64,000 nucleotides of DNA from JAACFF01 sp963807975. GTDB lineage: Bacteria; Chloroflexota; Anaerolineae; Promineifilales; Promineifilaceae. Below the pieces are notes generated by a model. It ran no database searches. It saw only the letters and a program-made list of their open reading frames with translations, and was not told where the DNA came from. Position 1 is the stretch's first letter. Every line of letters begins with the position of its first letter. The stretch is taken from NCBI GenBank assembly GCA_963807975.1, contig CAWEDV010000002.1:372001-436000 (forward strand), read 5' to 3'. The position numbers were made by a program, and so were the translations under genes. Shown here in pieces: positions 19,412-28,149 of this stretch.

Positions 19412-20367
19412 TGCTCGTCGTAGTTGCCTTCCTGGCGCCAGAAATCTACCATCAACTCGTATCGAGACAGACGCATACCTGTATAGATACAATTGCTGGT
19501 CGAGAATATGTACCCTCCGCCTGGCATACCGTGCTTCAGTGCATATCGTGTAGATTCGATGATCTCTTCCTCCGTTCCTGTGTCCATCAAACCACAATTA
19601 ACATTGCCGATTAGACACACCTGATCACCATAATCACGTTTGATTTCGGCGATATCGATGCCTGCCTGGGGATCAAGAGAATGCAGCGCATGAGGTTTTC
19701 CCTCCAAAAGGTCATCGATGATGGGCATGATGTTGCCATCGGTGTGCTTAATCACATAGAAGCCAAGATCCTTATACCCTTCCACCAATTGTTTGAGGTA
19801 GGGTGTCACAAACTCGGAAAACATTGCCGGGCTGAGAAAAGGGCCGCTGTTGAAGCAGTAATCGGAACAAAGAGCAAACCCATCAAGGCCACCTTGTTTA
19901 CTTAACTGCTCCGCACGTTCAAGAGCATGATCTACTTTATCTTTGGCGACTTTCTTGACTTTGCCAGGTTCATCGGCCAGGCGATAGACAAAGTCGAGCA
20001 GGCGGTCACCGCCAGGGATGGGAAAAGTCGCATCACCATGACGCAATAGAAAATAGCGGTCACCGCTTTTTTCGCGCACGAGATCAACAGTTCTTTTTGT
20101 TTCTTCTATATCATCAGGATTGGGATGGAGAAAAATAGCGCTGTGCTCATAGGTTTCGGCCGTGGCGATATAAAGATCGGCCATATCACTCCGGTGCAGT
20201 TGTCGTTCTTGTTCTTCCATCTGTTTCCACTGATCATATTTACGGTGATACGGATGAACCTTGCCGAAGGCTTCCATCGTCAGGAAAAAAACGAGTTCAA
20301 AATGAGGAACTCGACCGCTTATTGGCCGACGCTCCAATGCCGCAATGAATCGTTCACGTGGCGTCAT
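19396..20367 (-). CDS. UroD-superfamily protein (second paralogue), last gene of the importer operon
   Basis: 323 residues with the UroD-superfamily TIM-barrel pattern: ALERRPISGRVPHFEL at the N-terminus, GFALCSDYCFNSGPFLSP, KHTDGNIMPIIDDLL, and a C-terminal GGGYIFSTSNCIYTGM. The HTDGN motif has Asp where the 12640-13806 paralogue has Cys, so a zinc site of MtaA type is not evident. It starts 20 bp after the second ATPase gene of the importer and is probably co-transcribed with it, which ties its substrate to the imported compound. It could be a demethylase/methyltransferase partner or another UroD-fold lyase; heme synthesis is unlikely. Confidence 0.8.
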   Translation of the reverse strand: MTPRERFIAALERRPISGRVPHFELVFFLTMEAFGKVHPYHRKYDQWKQMEEQERQLHRSDMADLYIATAETYEHSAIFLHPNPDDIEETKRTVDLVREKSGDRYFLLRHGDATFPIPGGDRLLDFVYRLADEPGKVKKVAKDKVDHALERAEQLSKQGGLDGFALCSDYCFNSGPFLSPAMFSEFVTPYLKQLVEGYKDLGFYVIKHTDGNIMPIIDDLLEGKPHALHSLDPQAGIDIAEIKRDYGDQVCLIGNVNCGLMDTGTEEEIIESTRYALKHGMPGGGYIFSTSNCIYTGMRLSRYELMVDFWRQEGNYDEHNPAT

Positions 20368-20387
20368 ATCAGGTTCCTAACCACTTC

Positions 20388-21410
20388 TTAGACAACCGTT
20401 GCAGCCGCAGCTAGATCTGCAAGTGGTCTGTCACTGTACAAAAAACAAGCAGCATGATGATCATCGTCGACAGTGTAAAGTGCCGGATTCTTATCCAGAC
20501 AGTTGTCCATGCGATGGATGCAGCGGGGATAGAAGCGACAGCCGCTGTCGACCTTCGCCCGCAGTTGTTCATCATCAGGCAAAACAATATCAGTATCCCA
20601 CTTAATCTTTGGATCAGGTACAGGAATAGAGCCAATCAATTCTTGGACATAGGGATGTTGAGGATTTTCGATAATCTTGACCGTATTTCCAGTCTCGGTA
20701 ACCGCTCCCTGGTAAAGCATAAACATTTCATCCCCAATCTGGTATGCTGTAGATAGATCATGCGTAATATACAGAAAAGAAATATTGCGTTCGTCGCGAA
20801 GCCGAATCATGATGTCCAGAATCATGGCTCGCAAAGATGCGTCGACTGCTGATACTGGCTCGTCAGCCACAATCAGATTCGGTTTCAGCATATAGGCGCG
20901 GGCAACCATCATCCGCTGGCGCTGCCCGCCACTGAGTTGGTGAGGGTACTTCTCCAATACTTCCTCGCCCCGCATACCCACAACATTAAGGGCATCCTCA
21001 ACCAGATCACGTGCTTCGCTTTTGTTACTGGCCATCTTAAAGTTCTTGATAACCATTTCAAAGATATGCTTCACTCGATAAAAGGGATTGTAAACCGAAT
21101 AGGGATCCTGAAAAACGACCTGAACCTGCCGTTGGTATTCAAGCTGCTCCTTGCGGTTCATATTCTTGATGCTTTTACCTTTAAACACAACATCACCACT
21201 CGTGAGCCCGATGAAACCCAGCACGAGACCAGCCAATGTGCTTTTGCCACTGCCGCTTTCACCGGCAATGGTGACGATTTTTGCGGGTTTTTCAGGGATG
21301 ATCAGATTAAAATCTTGCAAGGCCACAACCTGTTTGCTATCTCCGAATATTCCTCCGCCGCCACCATATACCTTCGTCGCATTTTTAATTACTAACAAGG
21401 GTGTTGTCAT
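20388..21410 (-). CDS. Peptide/oligosaccharide-type ABC transporter ATPase (DppF/OppF-like)
   Basis: 340 residues with Walker A GESGSGKSTLAG, signature LSGGQRQRMMVARAY, Walker B LIVADEPVSAVD and the C-terminal oligopeptide-transporter extension (GCRFYPRCIHRMDNCLDKNP...CFLY). It pairs with the next ATPase (21412-22431) to form the heterodimeric motor of an Opp/Dpp-type importer. The genes are one base apart. Despite the family name, many such importers in Chloroflexota and Thermotogota carry oligosaccharides; the LacI control here favours a carbohydrate-like substrate. Confidence 0.92.
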   Translation of the reverse strand: MTTPLLVIKNATKVYGGGGGIFGDSKQVVALQDFNLIIPEKPAKIVTIAGESGSGKSTLAGLVLGFIGLTSGDVVFKGKSIKNMNRKEQLEYQRQVQVVFQDPYSVYNPFYRVKHIFEMVIKNFKMASNKSEARDLVEDALNVVGMRGEEVLEKYPHQLSGGQRQRMMVARAYMLKPNLIVADEPVSAVDASLRAMILDIMIRLRDERNISFLYITHDLSTAYQIGDEMFMLYQGAVTETGNTVKIIENPQHPYVQELIGSIPVPDPKIKWDTDIVLPDDEQLRAKVDSGCRFYPRCIHRMDNCLDKNPALYTVDDDHHAACFLYSDRPLADLAAAATVV

Positions 21411-21411
21411 G

Positions 21412-22431
21412 TCAACTTACCTCCTCTTTTGCATAAAGATGACAGGCAGCAGAGTGATTCGGCTTATATTCCTCTAGTAATGGCCGTACTTCGCGACACA
21501 CATCCATCACCTCTGGACAGCGGAACTGAAAAATGCAGCCGGGCGGTGGATTACGCAGATCGTGAGTCAACCCTTCAGTCAATTTGAGGGGTTTGCGTTC
21601 ACTGATTGACGGTATAGATTCGATGAGAAGTTGTGTGTATGGGTGCAAAGGTTCGGCAAAAGCACCCTCCACTGGCCCGATTTCAACCAGATTACCGGCA
21701 TACATAATGGCCAATCGATCCACCAACTGGGCCATCAATCCCATATCATGGCCAATAATGATCATGGATACGCCCAATCGATCGCGAATATCCAGGATAG
21801 TCTGCGCGACAATACGCTGCACAATGACATCTAGGGCACTGGTGGGCTCATCGGCAATTATTAACGGCGGATTTAAGGCAATGGCCATCGCAATGCAAGC
21901 TCGTTGTTTCATTCCACCACTTAACTCGTGAGGGTACATGTCATAAATGCGGCTGGGTAGCCCCACATCAGTAAAGAGTTGTAAGATGCGCTTTTCTAGC
22001 TCTTTCTTGGGCTGCTTTCCTTCATGGGTCTCTATTGCATCGGCAATTTGATCCTCTATTTTCATGAGGGGATTCAAGGAGTTCATTGCACCTTGGGGGA
22101 CTAAAGCCATTTCCCGCCAACGAACGTCACGTAATTGCTTCGCATTCAAGCTGACCAAATCCTTATCATTGATGAGAACGTGCCCTTTCGCAATGCGCCC
22201 CGGAGGCTGCACAAGCCGTAAAATGGCCATCGCTGTCGTCGTTTTGCCACAGCCTGATTCACCGATAAGGCCGATTAGTTCACCTTGATAAACTTTAAAG
22301 GAAACATCATTGCAGGCAATCACATCGCCTGTGGGTGTGTCATAATGCACACTCAAGTTTTCCACGCTCAGCACTACCTCCCGTTCAGTCGTGCCAATAT
22401 CCCTGGTAAGTTCTTGTTGTTGTATTGTCAT
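21412..22431 (-). CDS. Peptide/oligosaccharide-type ABC transporter ATPase (DppD/OppD-like)
   Basis: 339 residues: Walker A GESGCGKTTTAMA, signature LSGGMKQRACIAMA, Walker B LIIADEPTSALD, switch His in IIGHDMGLMAQ, and the C-terminal oligo-HPY extension with paired cysteines (CIFQFRCPEVMDVC...CHLY). It follows the second permease gene by 2 bp. It is the partner ATPase of the 20388-21410 product and acts on the cytoplasmic face of the permeases. Confidence 0.92.
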   Translation of the reverse strand: MTIQQQELTRDIGTTEREVVLSVENLSVHYDTPTGDVIACNDVSFKVYQGELIGLIGESGCGKTTTAMAILRLVQPPGRIAKGHVLINDKDLVSLNAKQLRDVRWREMALVPQGAMNSLNPLMKIEDQIADAIETHEGKQPKKELEKRILQLFTDVGLPSRIYDMYPHELSGGMKQRACIAMAIALNPPLIIADEPTSALDVIVQRIVAQTILDIRDRLGVSMIIIGHDMGLMAQLVDRLAIMYAGNLVEIGPVEGAFAEPLHPYTQLLIESIPSISERKPLKLTEGLTHDLRNPPPGCIFQFRCPEVMDVCREVRPLLEEYKPNHSAACHLYAKEEVS

Positions 22432-22433
22432 GT

Positions 22434-23369
22434 CTAATTCAGTCCTCTCAGACGAGGATTGGCGATTTCATCCAGGCCGATATTCATCAAGAAGAGAGAG
22501 ATAAAGATGATGATTAGCATCAAAACTGGAAAGCCCCACCACCACCACATGCCACGCAATATTGCCGCCCCGTTGATGGCGAAAAAGATGATCATACCCA
22601 ATGTAGGCACACGTGTAGGACCCAAACCCAGGGCTTCCAAGCTGGTAGCCGCTAATATAAGGGCCGAAACGGTACCAATAAAAGCGGCTGCCAAATAGGG
22701 CAGCAAGTTGGGCATCATTTCTTTAAACATAATATCAAAACTGGAAGCGCCTGAGAATCGGGCCATTTGTACATACCCTTGTTCCCGCATGCTCAGCACC
22801 TGCGCCCGCACATAGCGTGTTGGTCTGGGCCAGGCAAAAAGGGCCAGCAAGAAGGCCATCACTTCCAAACTAATTTGATTTACCAAGGCGGCAATAACAA
22901 TCAACACAGCCAATACAGGTATTGTCACGAAAGCGTCCGACAATACCCTAATGACGGCATCGATTCTGCCTCCCTTAAAACCTGCCGTAAACCCAAGGAT
23001 AATACCGACAGTCATTCCAATAAGGGCAGCTACAAAACCTACTCGCAACGACCGCGGCGTACCGACCAGGATCATTGCCAACATGTCGCGACCAGTACTC
23101 TCCGTGCCCAGTGGATGTTCCAAGCTGGGTGGATTAAAGCCGGGACCGAGTTCCTCTGTTACCCAAAAAGGAGGCATATTCAAGGGAGCGGAGGCGGCCG
23201 TTGCCATACTCACATCCCAAACTGCTGGTCCAATGAACGCCAATGAGAACATAAACAATAAGATGATGAAGCCAGTTATAAACTTCCGGTTCATCCACGG
23301 AGAGTCCCAATCAATTAGCTTCCTTCTTTTAGGGATTGGCTGAGTTTGATTTGAAGTTGTGGTAGTCAT
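22434..23369 (-). CDS. ABC importer permease (DppC/OppC-like)
   Basis: 311 residues: a cytoplasmic N-terminus, one hydrophobic helix (KFITGFIILLFMFSLAFIG), then a BPD_transp_1 core with five further helices. The cytoplasmic EAA-type loop is at QMARFSGASSFDIMFKEMMP, which docks on the ATPases. GTESTGRDMLAMILVGTPRS is the typical DppC periplasmic-to-membrane stretch. It lies 3 bp after the first permease gene in a tightly packed operon. Confidence 0.92.
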   Translation of the reverse strand: MTTTTSNQTQPIPKRRKLIDWDSPWMNRKFITGFIILLFMFSLAFIGPAVWDVSMATAASAPLNMPPFWVTEELGPGFNPPSLEHPLGTESTGRDMLAMILVGTPRSLRVGFVAALIGMTVGIILGFTAGFKGGRIDAVIRVLSDAFVTIPVLAVLIVIAALVNQISLEVMAFLLALFAWPRPTRYVRAQVLSMREQGYVQMARFSGASSFDIMFKEMMPNLLPYLAAAFIGTVSALILAATSLEALGLGPTRVPTLGMIIFFAINGAAILRGMWWWWGFPVLMLIIIFISLFLMNIGLDEIANPRLRGLN

Positions 23370-23372
23370 GGG

Positions 23373-24383
23373 CTAGCTCCCTTCGTGCGTGATGCGCGGA
23401 TCGATCAGCGGATAACTAAGGTCGAGCACAAACACCGCAAAAGATACGCCTAGAATCAGGTAAAAAACAATTCCCGCTACCAGGTTGAAATCTGAGTTGA
23501 TGATACCCTGATAGAGTAGATAACCCATGCCTGGGTAAGCAAAGATATACTCGATGATCACTGAGCCGGCGGCAATACTACCCAGAGTTAAGGCCAGGGC
23601 TGTAAGAGCCGGGAGGATACCATTGCGAATACCATAGCGCATGAAGATACGACCAGGACGCAGCCCTTTGGCTTCAGCCAGAATCATGTAATCATGGCCA
23701 TCTATGGTGACCATCATACCTCGCATCCCTAATGCCCAAAAACCCATGGAAGTTAGCATGATAGCCAGCACCGGCAATATGGCATGTTTGAATGCGCTCA
23801 TGATAAACGGCAAATTGGGGCCAGGTGTTAGACCACGTTCGTAGGCTCCTGAAAAAGGGAGCCACTCCAATTGAAAAGCAAAGATAAAGATGAGGAGAAT
23901 GCCTAACATGAAGGGTGGAATCGCAGTAAAAACGATCGTTCCCGGTAGAATCTTGCGAATCCAACCGGGAACGGGTCTCCAGGCCATCATGGCGCCAATA
24001 GCATTGCCCGTTAAAAAAGAAGCAAAAGTAGCAAGCGATAACAGAAAAAAGGTCCAGGGAAAAGCGCGGCCTACCAATTCATCTACTTCGGCCGGGAAGA
24101 AGGCCAGCGAAAAGCCTGTGTTGAACATAGCCAGATTGCCCAGGTAACGGATATATTGAATATGTACTGGCTGATCAAGACCGAAGCGCTCCTTCCAGGC
24201 TTCAATCATCTCATCAGCATTTTCTACTGATCCCCCTTGAGCGATCATTCGACCAATTGTCGCCGTGACCGGATCGCCGGGGGCCAGACGGGGGATAATA
24301 AAGATAATCGTGGCTCCCAACCAGACGGTCACCAGAAACATGCCAAACCGCTTGAGAACATAGTTAAGCGTTAAACCACCCAT
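23373..24383 (-). CDS. ABC importer permease (DppB/OppB-like)
   Basis: 336 residues with six predicted membrane helices. The first is LKRFGMFLVTVWLGATIIF; then come the PGDPVTATIG segment that follows it in DppB proteins and the EAA loop EAKGLRPGRIFMRYGIRNG. Start ATG at 24383 has GAGAGGAGG nearby. It heads the permease part of the operon, after the binding-protein gene and a double palindrome (24407-24443). Confidence 0.92.
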   Translation of the reverse strand: MGGLTLNYVLKRFGMFLVTVWLGATIIFIIPRLAPGDPVTATIGRMIAQGGSVENADEMIEAWKERFGLDQPVHIQYIRYLGNLAMFNTGFSLAFFPAEVDELVGRAFPWTFFLLSLATFASFLTGNAIGAMMAWRPVPGWIRKILPGTIVFTAIPPFMLGILLIFIFAFQLEWLPFSGAYERGLTPGPNLPFIMSAFKHAILPVLAIMLTSMGFWALGMRGMMVTIDGHDYMILAEAKGLRPGRIFMRYGIRNGILPALTALALTLGSIAAGSVIIEYIFAYPGMGYLLYQGIINSDFNLVAGIVFYLILGVSFAVFVLDLSYPLIDPRITHEGS

Positions 24384-24406
24384 CAGTCGCCTCCTCTCAT
24401 TGGAAA

Positions 24407-24443
24407 ACCACCGGTGGTCTGAAGAATGTTGACCACCGGTGGT
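24407..24443. repeat. Two 12-bp palindromes between binding-protein and permease genes
   Basis: ACCACCGGTGGT occurs twice (24407-24418 and 24432-24443), 13 bp apart. Each is a perfect palindrome, and the two can also pair with each other. In the transcribed (minus) direction the second is followed by TTTT. The position suits a partial terminator or mRNA-stabilising hairpin that lets the binding protein be made in excess of the membrane parts. Confidence 0.6.
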
Positions 24444-24459
24444 ATTTGCCTATTTTAGC

Positions 24460-26346
24460 CTATTGGACCGGCTCCAGATTGTGAATAATCACATGCGTAC
24501 TTTGCCACCAAGTTGGTGGATGGATGTAGGGATTTTCGGCCGATGGCCAGTTCGTCCAATAGGTCTCATTAAAGGGAATGATCTTCTTGGCTTGCGTGAC
24601 CGGAATCACAGGTAACTCATCCATGTAAATTTCGGCAGCCTGGACAAAGAGATCGTCAATTTGGGGATCGCCAAGCGGGAGCACGCCAATTTGATCGACC
24701 AAATCACTATATTCTTGATTTTCCCAACGCCACGCGTTGGCACTGGCACGCTCACCAACAGGCACAAGGTGGCTAATGTTCATCGTGTTCATCGAAGCCC
24801 ATGGCTCATTAATCGAACCACATGTTTGCCAGCCACTGCGTGATTCATAGTTACCATTGAAGAAGTTATCCCAGAATGTACCATAAGCAACATTGCCGAA
24901 GGTGGCATTGATGCCAATTCTCTGCCATTGCTCGACGACAACCTGGGCAATTTTCTGATTCTCGATCAGCGGTTCGGGCGTTTGGATATTGATTGCCAAC
25001 TCCTGACCATCTTTTTCGTAGTATCCTGACCCCTCATTCAAAACGTAACCTTTCGACTCGATGATCGCTTTTGCTTGATCGGGATCGAATGTTGTGATCG
25101 GGCTAGTGTCGATCAAATCGACATATTTATCCAGACCAGCATAGGCTGGGAAGAAAAATTCTGAAGCCGTCGTTGCACCTTCATAAGCAATTGTCACCAC
25201 TTCATCGCGATCAATGGCATAGTTCAAAGCCCTGCGCATATCCAGATCATCCCAGGGCGCAACAGTTAGATTAAACTCAATGTTCCGTGCGCAAGGATCG
25301 GGCCAAGCATAGGGTAAATCACTGTAGTAAGCGAAGGCGTTGGGGTTGCGCTGTTGTAGGGCATAGAAGGCGCCCAAACTGATATCCATTAAGCTGTCCA
25401 AACCATCACTGGCCATGGCTGCGACCTTGGTATCTTCGGTGCCGAAGGTCGTCCAAACCAATCGCTCGGGCATTGGCAGATCCATCCAACCACTTTTAGC
25501 ACCCCACCAATCATCATTGCGTGTGTAAACAAACTCGGTCTCGTTTGCGGTTTCCAGCAGATACGGTCCAGTGAAAACGGGCCACCCCTTTTCGGGATCG
25601 TAATTGGTGAAAGTCGTGGGGTCTTGATCTTTCCAGATGTGCTCGGGCATGATGTTGTGCCGGCCGTAAATCTTTACCGCAAAATGATCCAAGATGAAGC
25701 GCGGATTGGTCCCTGTCAGGTTAAACTGTGTTGTCAAATCATCAAGCTTCTCAATACTTTCTACCCAGGTCACCATTTCTCCGGCCATATCAAGCTCAGG
25801 ATGCTCAAGCAGCATATTTATGGTGAAGACGACGTCATCAGCATTCATTGGTTCGCTATCACTCCACTCAATACCTTCGCGCAGTTTGATGGTCCAGACA
25901 TCAGCAGCTTCATTTTGCTCGTAACTTTCAGCCAGCCAGGGCATGATCTCGCCGCTTTCATAATTAAGAATGAAGAGCGGCTCCATCATGGCTTGATGCA
26001 AACCCATATCCTCGACAGCACCAGGAATGTAGGGATTCCAACTCTCAGGATTGGCGACTCGTCCACCACCAATATCAAAAATAACCGTCTTGCGGCGCAG
26101 TTCCTCCCCTGCAGGCATGGCCACAGCAGCCTCTGCCGGTTCAGGCTCCACCTCCACAACGCGCGTCACTTCCACCTCTTGTACCTCGGTAACGACTTCG
26201 CCATCAACGACGCGTGTGACTTCTACTTGTTCCATTTCGGTAACAACACGGGTTACCTCGACAACCTCTGGTTCTCCACCACCACATGCGGAGAGAAGGG
26301 CTAGAGCTACTACTAGAACTAACAAAAACGACATACTCTTTTTCAT
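24460..26346 (-). CDS. Extracellular solute-binding protein family 5 (lipoprotein), importer operon
   Basis: Start chosen at ATG 26346 (MKKSMSFLLVLVVALALLSA), which follows GGAGG and gives a clean lipoprotein signal with the lipobox LLSACGG; an upstream in-frame start at 26403 is less likely. About 628 residues. After the lipobox comes a Val-Thr-rich linker with three VEVTRVV units (about residues 25-70), then an SBP_bac_5 domain (ESWNPYIPGAVED, IKLREGIEWSDSEPMNADDV). It would be tethered to the outer face of the membrane and deliver substrate to the permeases. Family 5 proteins bind peptides, oligosaccharides, nickel or opines; LacI operators upstream point to a sugar-like ligand. Confidence 0.9.
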   Translation of the reverse strand: MKKSMSFLLVLVVALALLSACGGGEPEVVEVTRVVTEMEQVEVTRVVDGEVVTEVQEVEVTRVVEVEPEPAEAAVAMPAGEELRRKTVIFDIGGGRVANPESWNPYIPGAVEDMGLHQAMMEPLFILNYESGEIMPWLAESYEQNEAADVWTIKLREGIEWSDSEPMNADDVVFTINMLLEHPELDMAGEMVTWVESIEKLDDLTTQFNLTGTNPRFILDHFAVKIYGRHNIMPEHIWKDQDPTTFTNYDPEKGWPVFTGPYLLETANETEFVYTRNDDWWGAKSGWMDLPMPERLVWTTFGTEDTKVAAMASDGLDSLMDISLGAFYALQQRNPNAFAYYSDLPYAWPDPCARNIEFNLTVAPWDDLDMRRALNYAIDRDEVVTIAYEGATTASEFFFPAYAGLDKYVDLIDTSPITTFDPDQAKAIIESKGYVLNEGSGYYEKDGQELAINIQTPEPLIENQKIAQVVVEQWQRIGINATFGNVAYGTFWDNFFNGNYESRSGWQTCGSINEPWASMNTMNISHLVPVGERASANAWRWENQEYSDLVDQIGVLPLGDPQIDDLFVQAAEIYMDELPVIPVTQAKKIIPFNETYWTNWPSAENPYIHPPTWWQSTHVIIHNLEPVQ

Positions 26347-26690
26347 TCTTATCCTCCAAAATCTAAGGTTCACTTGGATAACTAAACTGTAAACAAAAAT
26401 CATTTGTCCGATTTTTCACTGGTATAACGTATCTTCACCTCCTTGAGTGGTTGTCAACTGCGTCTATTTTTCTCTTATTGGATACAGGTTGGGGGAATAA
26501 CAAGGTGACGAGTCTAATACTCGCTTTGAATGGCCTACCGATGGATGGCCGTTCGTTTGTATTTCCGGACATCCGGGGCATCACCTTCAACTCAATCTTG
26601 CTGATGGAGCTATCCATGATCTCTTCCAAATCAGGTGCCGGGAATGAATAATTCGTCTGAACTCTCTCTTCAAGTCAAACCATACGATGT
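26347..26690 (-). other. Long 5' leader of the importer mRNA
   Basis: From the promoter at 26722-26750 to the start codon there are about 350 bases. A second TTGACA (minus strand, about 26455-26450) may mark an internal promoter, but no good -10 accompanies it at 17 bp. A 60-codon minus-strand frame (MDSSISKIELKVMPRMSG and onward) lacks any known family. I see no recognisable riboswitch. The sequence immediately before the gene has a strong GGAGG. Confidence 0.35.
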
Positions 26691-26750
26691 ATGAATGCGC
26701 ATTCATGAATGCGTATTCATAACTCTAAACGAGGAAATAGTTTTTGTCAA
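26691..26750 (-). promoter_or_regulatory. Importer promoter with tandem LacI-type operators (type I)
   Basis: Minus strand: -35 TTGACA (26750-26745), 17-bp spacer, -10 TAGAGT (26727-26722), then at once two operators at 14-bp pitch, which on the plus strand are TGAATGCGCATTCA (26692-26705) and TGAATGCGTATTCA (26706-26719). The first extends to a perfect 16-bp palindrome (26691-26706). An operator directly after the -10 box would block open-complex formation or clearance. Confidence 0.8.
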
Positions 26751-26798
26751 TACTCAATTCGAATTTGCTGGTATATCGGTCAGATGTCCTGATTTTTA

Positions 26799-26840
26799 TT
26801 GACACTTCTGCAGATTCGGTTATGATTGAATACGCATTCA
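26799..26840 (+). promoter_or_regulatory. Promoter and type I operator of LacI-1
   Basis: -35 TTGACA (26799-26804), 16-bp spacer, -10 TATGAT (26821-26826), then the operator TGAATACGCATTCA (26827-26840). The arrangement is the same as at the divergent importer promoter, so LacI-1 probably represses itself. The start ATG follows 28 bp further on. Confidence 0.8.
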
Positions 26841-26867
26841 TATTACCAATCAGAGACAATAGATACC

Positions 26868-27866
26868 ATGCCACAACGATTAGTCACCTCGTACGATGTA
26901 GCCCAACAGGCTGGCGTATCTCAACCGACGGTTTCGCGGGCCTTTGATCCCAAAGGCAACATTAACCCAGAGACGCGTGCGCGTGTGTTGGAGGCTGCGG
27001 ATAAGCTAGGATACCAACCCAACGCCATTGCCCGCGGCTTGACAACCCAACGCACCGATATTGTGGGCATCATTTTGGGCAACATCACCAGGAGTCTCTA
27101 TTACCCCAGGGTATTGGTCGAATTCACCCGCCATTTGCAAGCCATGGGCAAACAGGTACTGCTCTTCAATTCCCATGAGACCCGGCCCGTTGACGAAATC
27201 ATGCCCCGCATCATGAGTTATCAGGTTGATGCCCTAATCATTGCTTCCACCACCCCAGGCCGGAAACTTATTGACAGGTGTACACAGAGGGGAATGCCGG
27301 TCATCTTGCTGAATCGAACAGCACCAGATACAGGTGCCAACTCGGTATGCAGCGATAATGAAGGTGGTGGGCGGCTCGTGGCTGACATGCTGCTAGATGC
27401 TGGTCACAGCCAATTGGGCTTTATTGCTGGTGTCGGAATTACTGCGACCAATGTTCTGCGCCAGAAAGGATTTACCGACCGGCTCAGTGAACGGAAAGCA
27501 GGTGAACCAATTATCGAACAGGGTGCCTATTCATACGATTCTGGCTATGAAGCAGGTTTGAGGCTACTAGATCGGGATGATCCACCAGAAGCAATTTTCT
27601 GCGCAGCGGATATTATGGCGCTAGGTGCAATGGATGCGGCCCGCTACAAATTAGGTATCAAGATTCCCGAAGAGCTTTCAGTCATCGGTTATGATGATAT
27701 TGCCATGGCAAGTTGGCCTACCTATGATTTGACGACAATCCGCCAATCAGCTACGAAGATGGTGGAGTCGGCCATTCAACTGCTTAACTTTGACCATGGC
27801 AATATGGTAACCGGTGAAGTCATCTTGCTTCCTGGCGAATTGATTCGCCGTGGATCAGCCAGATAA
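26868..27866 (+). CDS. LacI-family transcriptional regulator (LacI-1)
   Basis: Start at ATG 26868 (MPQRLVTSYDVAQQAG); the frame also has a TTG at 26826, but that lies inside the -10 box and operator. 332 residues: an N-terminal helix-turn-helix with recognition helix SQPTVSRAFDP, hinge region QPNAIARGL with the Leu that inserts into the central CpG, and a periplasmic-binding-like effector domain (IVGIILGNITRSLYYP, DALIIASTTPG, PEELSVIGYDDIAMASW). It is divergent from the importer operon. LacI-2 is a close paralogue with the same recognition helix, which fits the shared operator. Confidence 0.93.
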   Translation: MPQRLVTSYDVAQQAGVSQPTVSRAFDPKGNINPETRARVLEAADKLGYQPNAIARGLTTQRTDIVGIILGNITRSLYYPRVLVEFTRHLQAMGKQVLLFNSHETRPVDEIMPRIMSYQVDALIIASTTPGRKLIDRCTQRGMPVILLNRTAPDTGANSVCSDNEGGGRLVADMLLDAGHSQLGFIAGVGITATNVLRQKGFTDRLSERKAGEPIIEQGAYSYDSGYEAGLRLLDRDDPPEAIFCAADIMALGAMDAARYKLGIKIPEELSVIGYDDIAMASWPTYDLTTIRQSATKMVESAIQLLNFDHGNMVTGEVILLPGELIRRGSAR

Positions 27867-27876
27867 TGTGAGACCA

Positions 27877-27907
27877 CTATTTGGGCCAGTGCTTACTGTC
27901 CAAATAG
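27877..27907 (+). terminator. Weak hairpin after LacI-1
   Basis: CTATTTGG (27877-27884) pairs with CCAAATAG (27900-27907) around a 15-base loop, 11 bp after the LacI-1 stop. There is no T-run, so termination strength is uncertain. Confidence 0.35.
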
Positions 27908-28049
27908 CAAACTTGATCACCTGCTAACAACTCATCTGCTCATTTCGATAAACCATAACAAGCCAACTATAACAACCTGGTACCAATCCTTAACCACTCA
28001 ACACTCATTTCCTAGATCATAAAATACTCTACAGAAACCGCGATTGTTA

Positions 28050-28093
28050 TTGACAATCAGGTACTTTTGCGTAAACTATTGAATACGTATGCA
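28050..28093 (+). promoter_or_regulatory. Promoter and type I operator of LacI-2
   Basis: -35 TTGACA (28050-28055), 16-bp spacer, -10 TAAACT (28072-28077), then operator TGAATACGTATGCA (28080-28093). The gap of two bases between -10 and operator matches the other promoters of this set. Translation starts at 28150. Confidence 0.78.
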
Positions 28094-28149
28094 ATCGATC
28101 GACTTGACACTGTGCAATTTGGTTTCTATGAGTTGAGAATAGCTAAAAT

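Noticed and set aside
26160..26290. Repeated DNA units resembling a short repeat array
   Set aside because: These are in-frame codons of the VEVTRVV linker of a lipoprotein, with variable spacing and no unique spacers, so not a CRISPR array.
26826..26867. TTG start for LacI-1 adding 14 residues
   Set aside because: It would place the start codon inside the -10 box and operator; the ATG at 26868 fits the family N-terminus.
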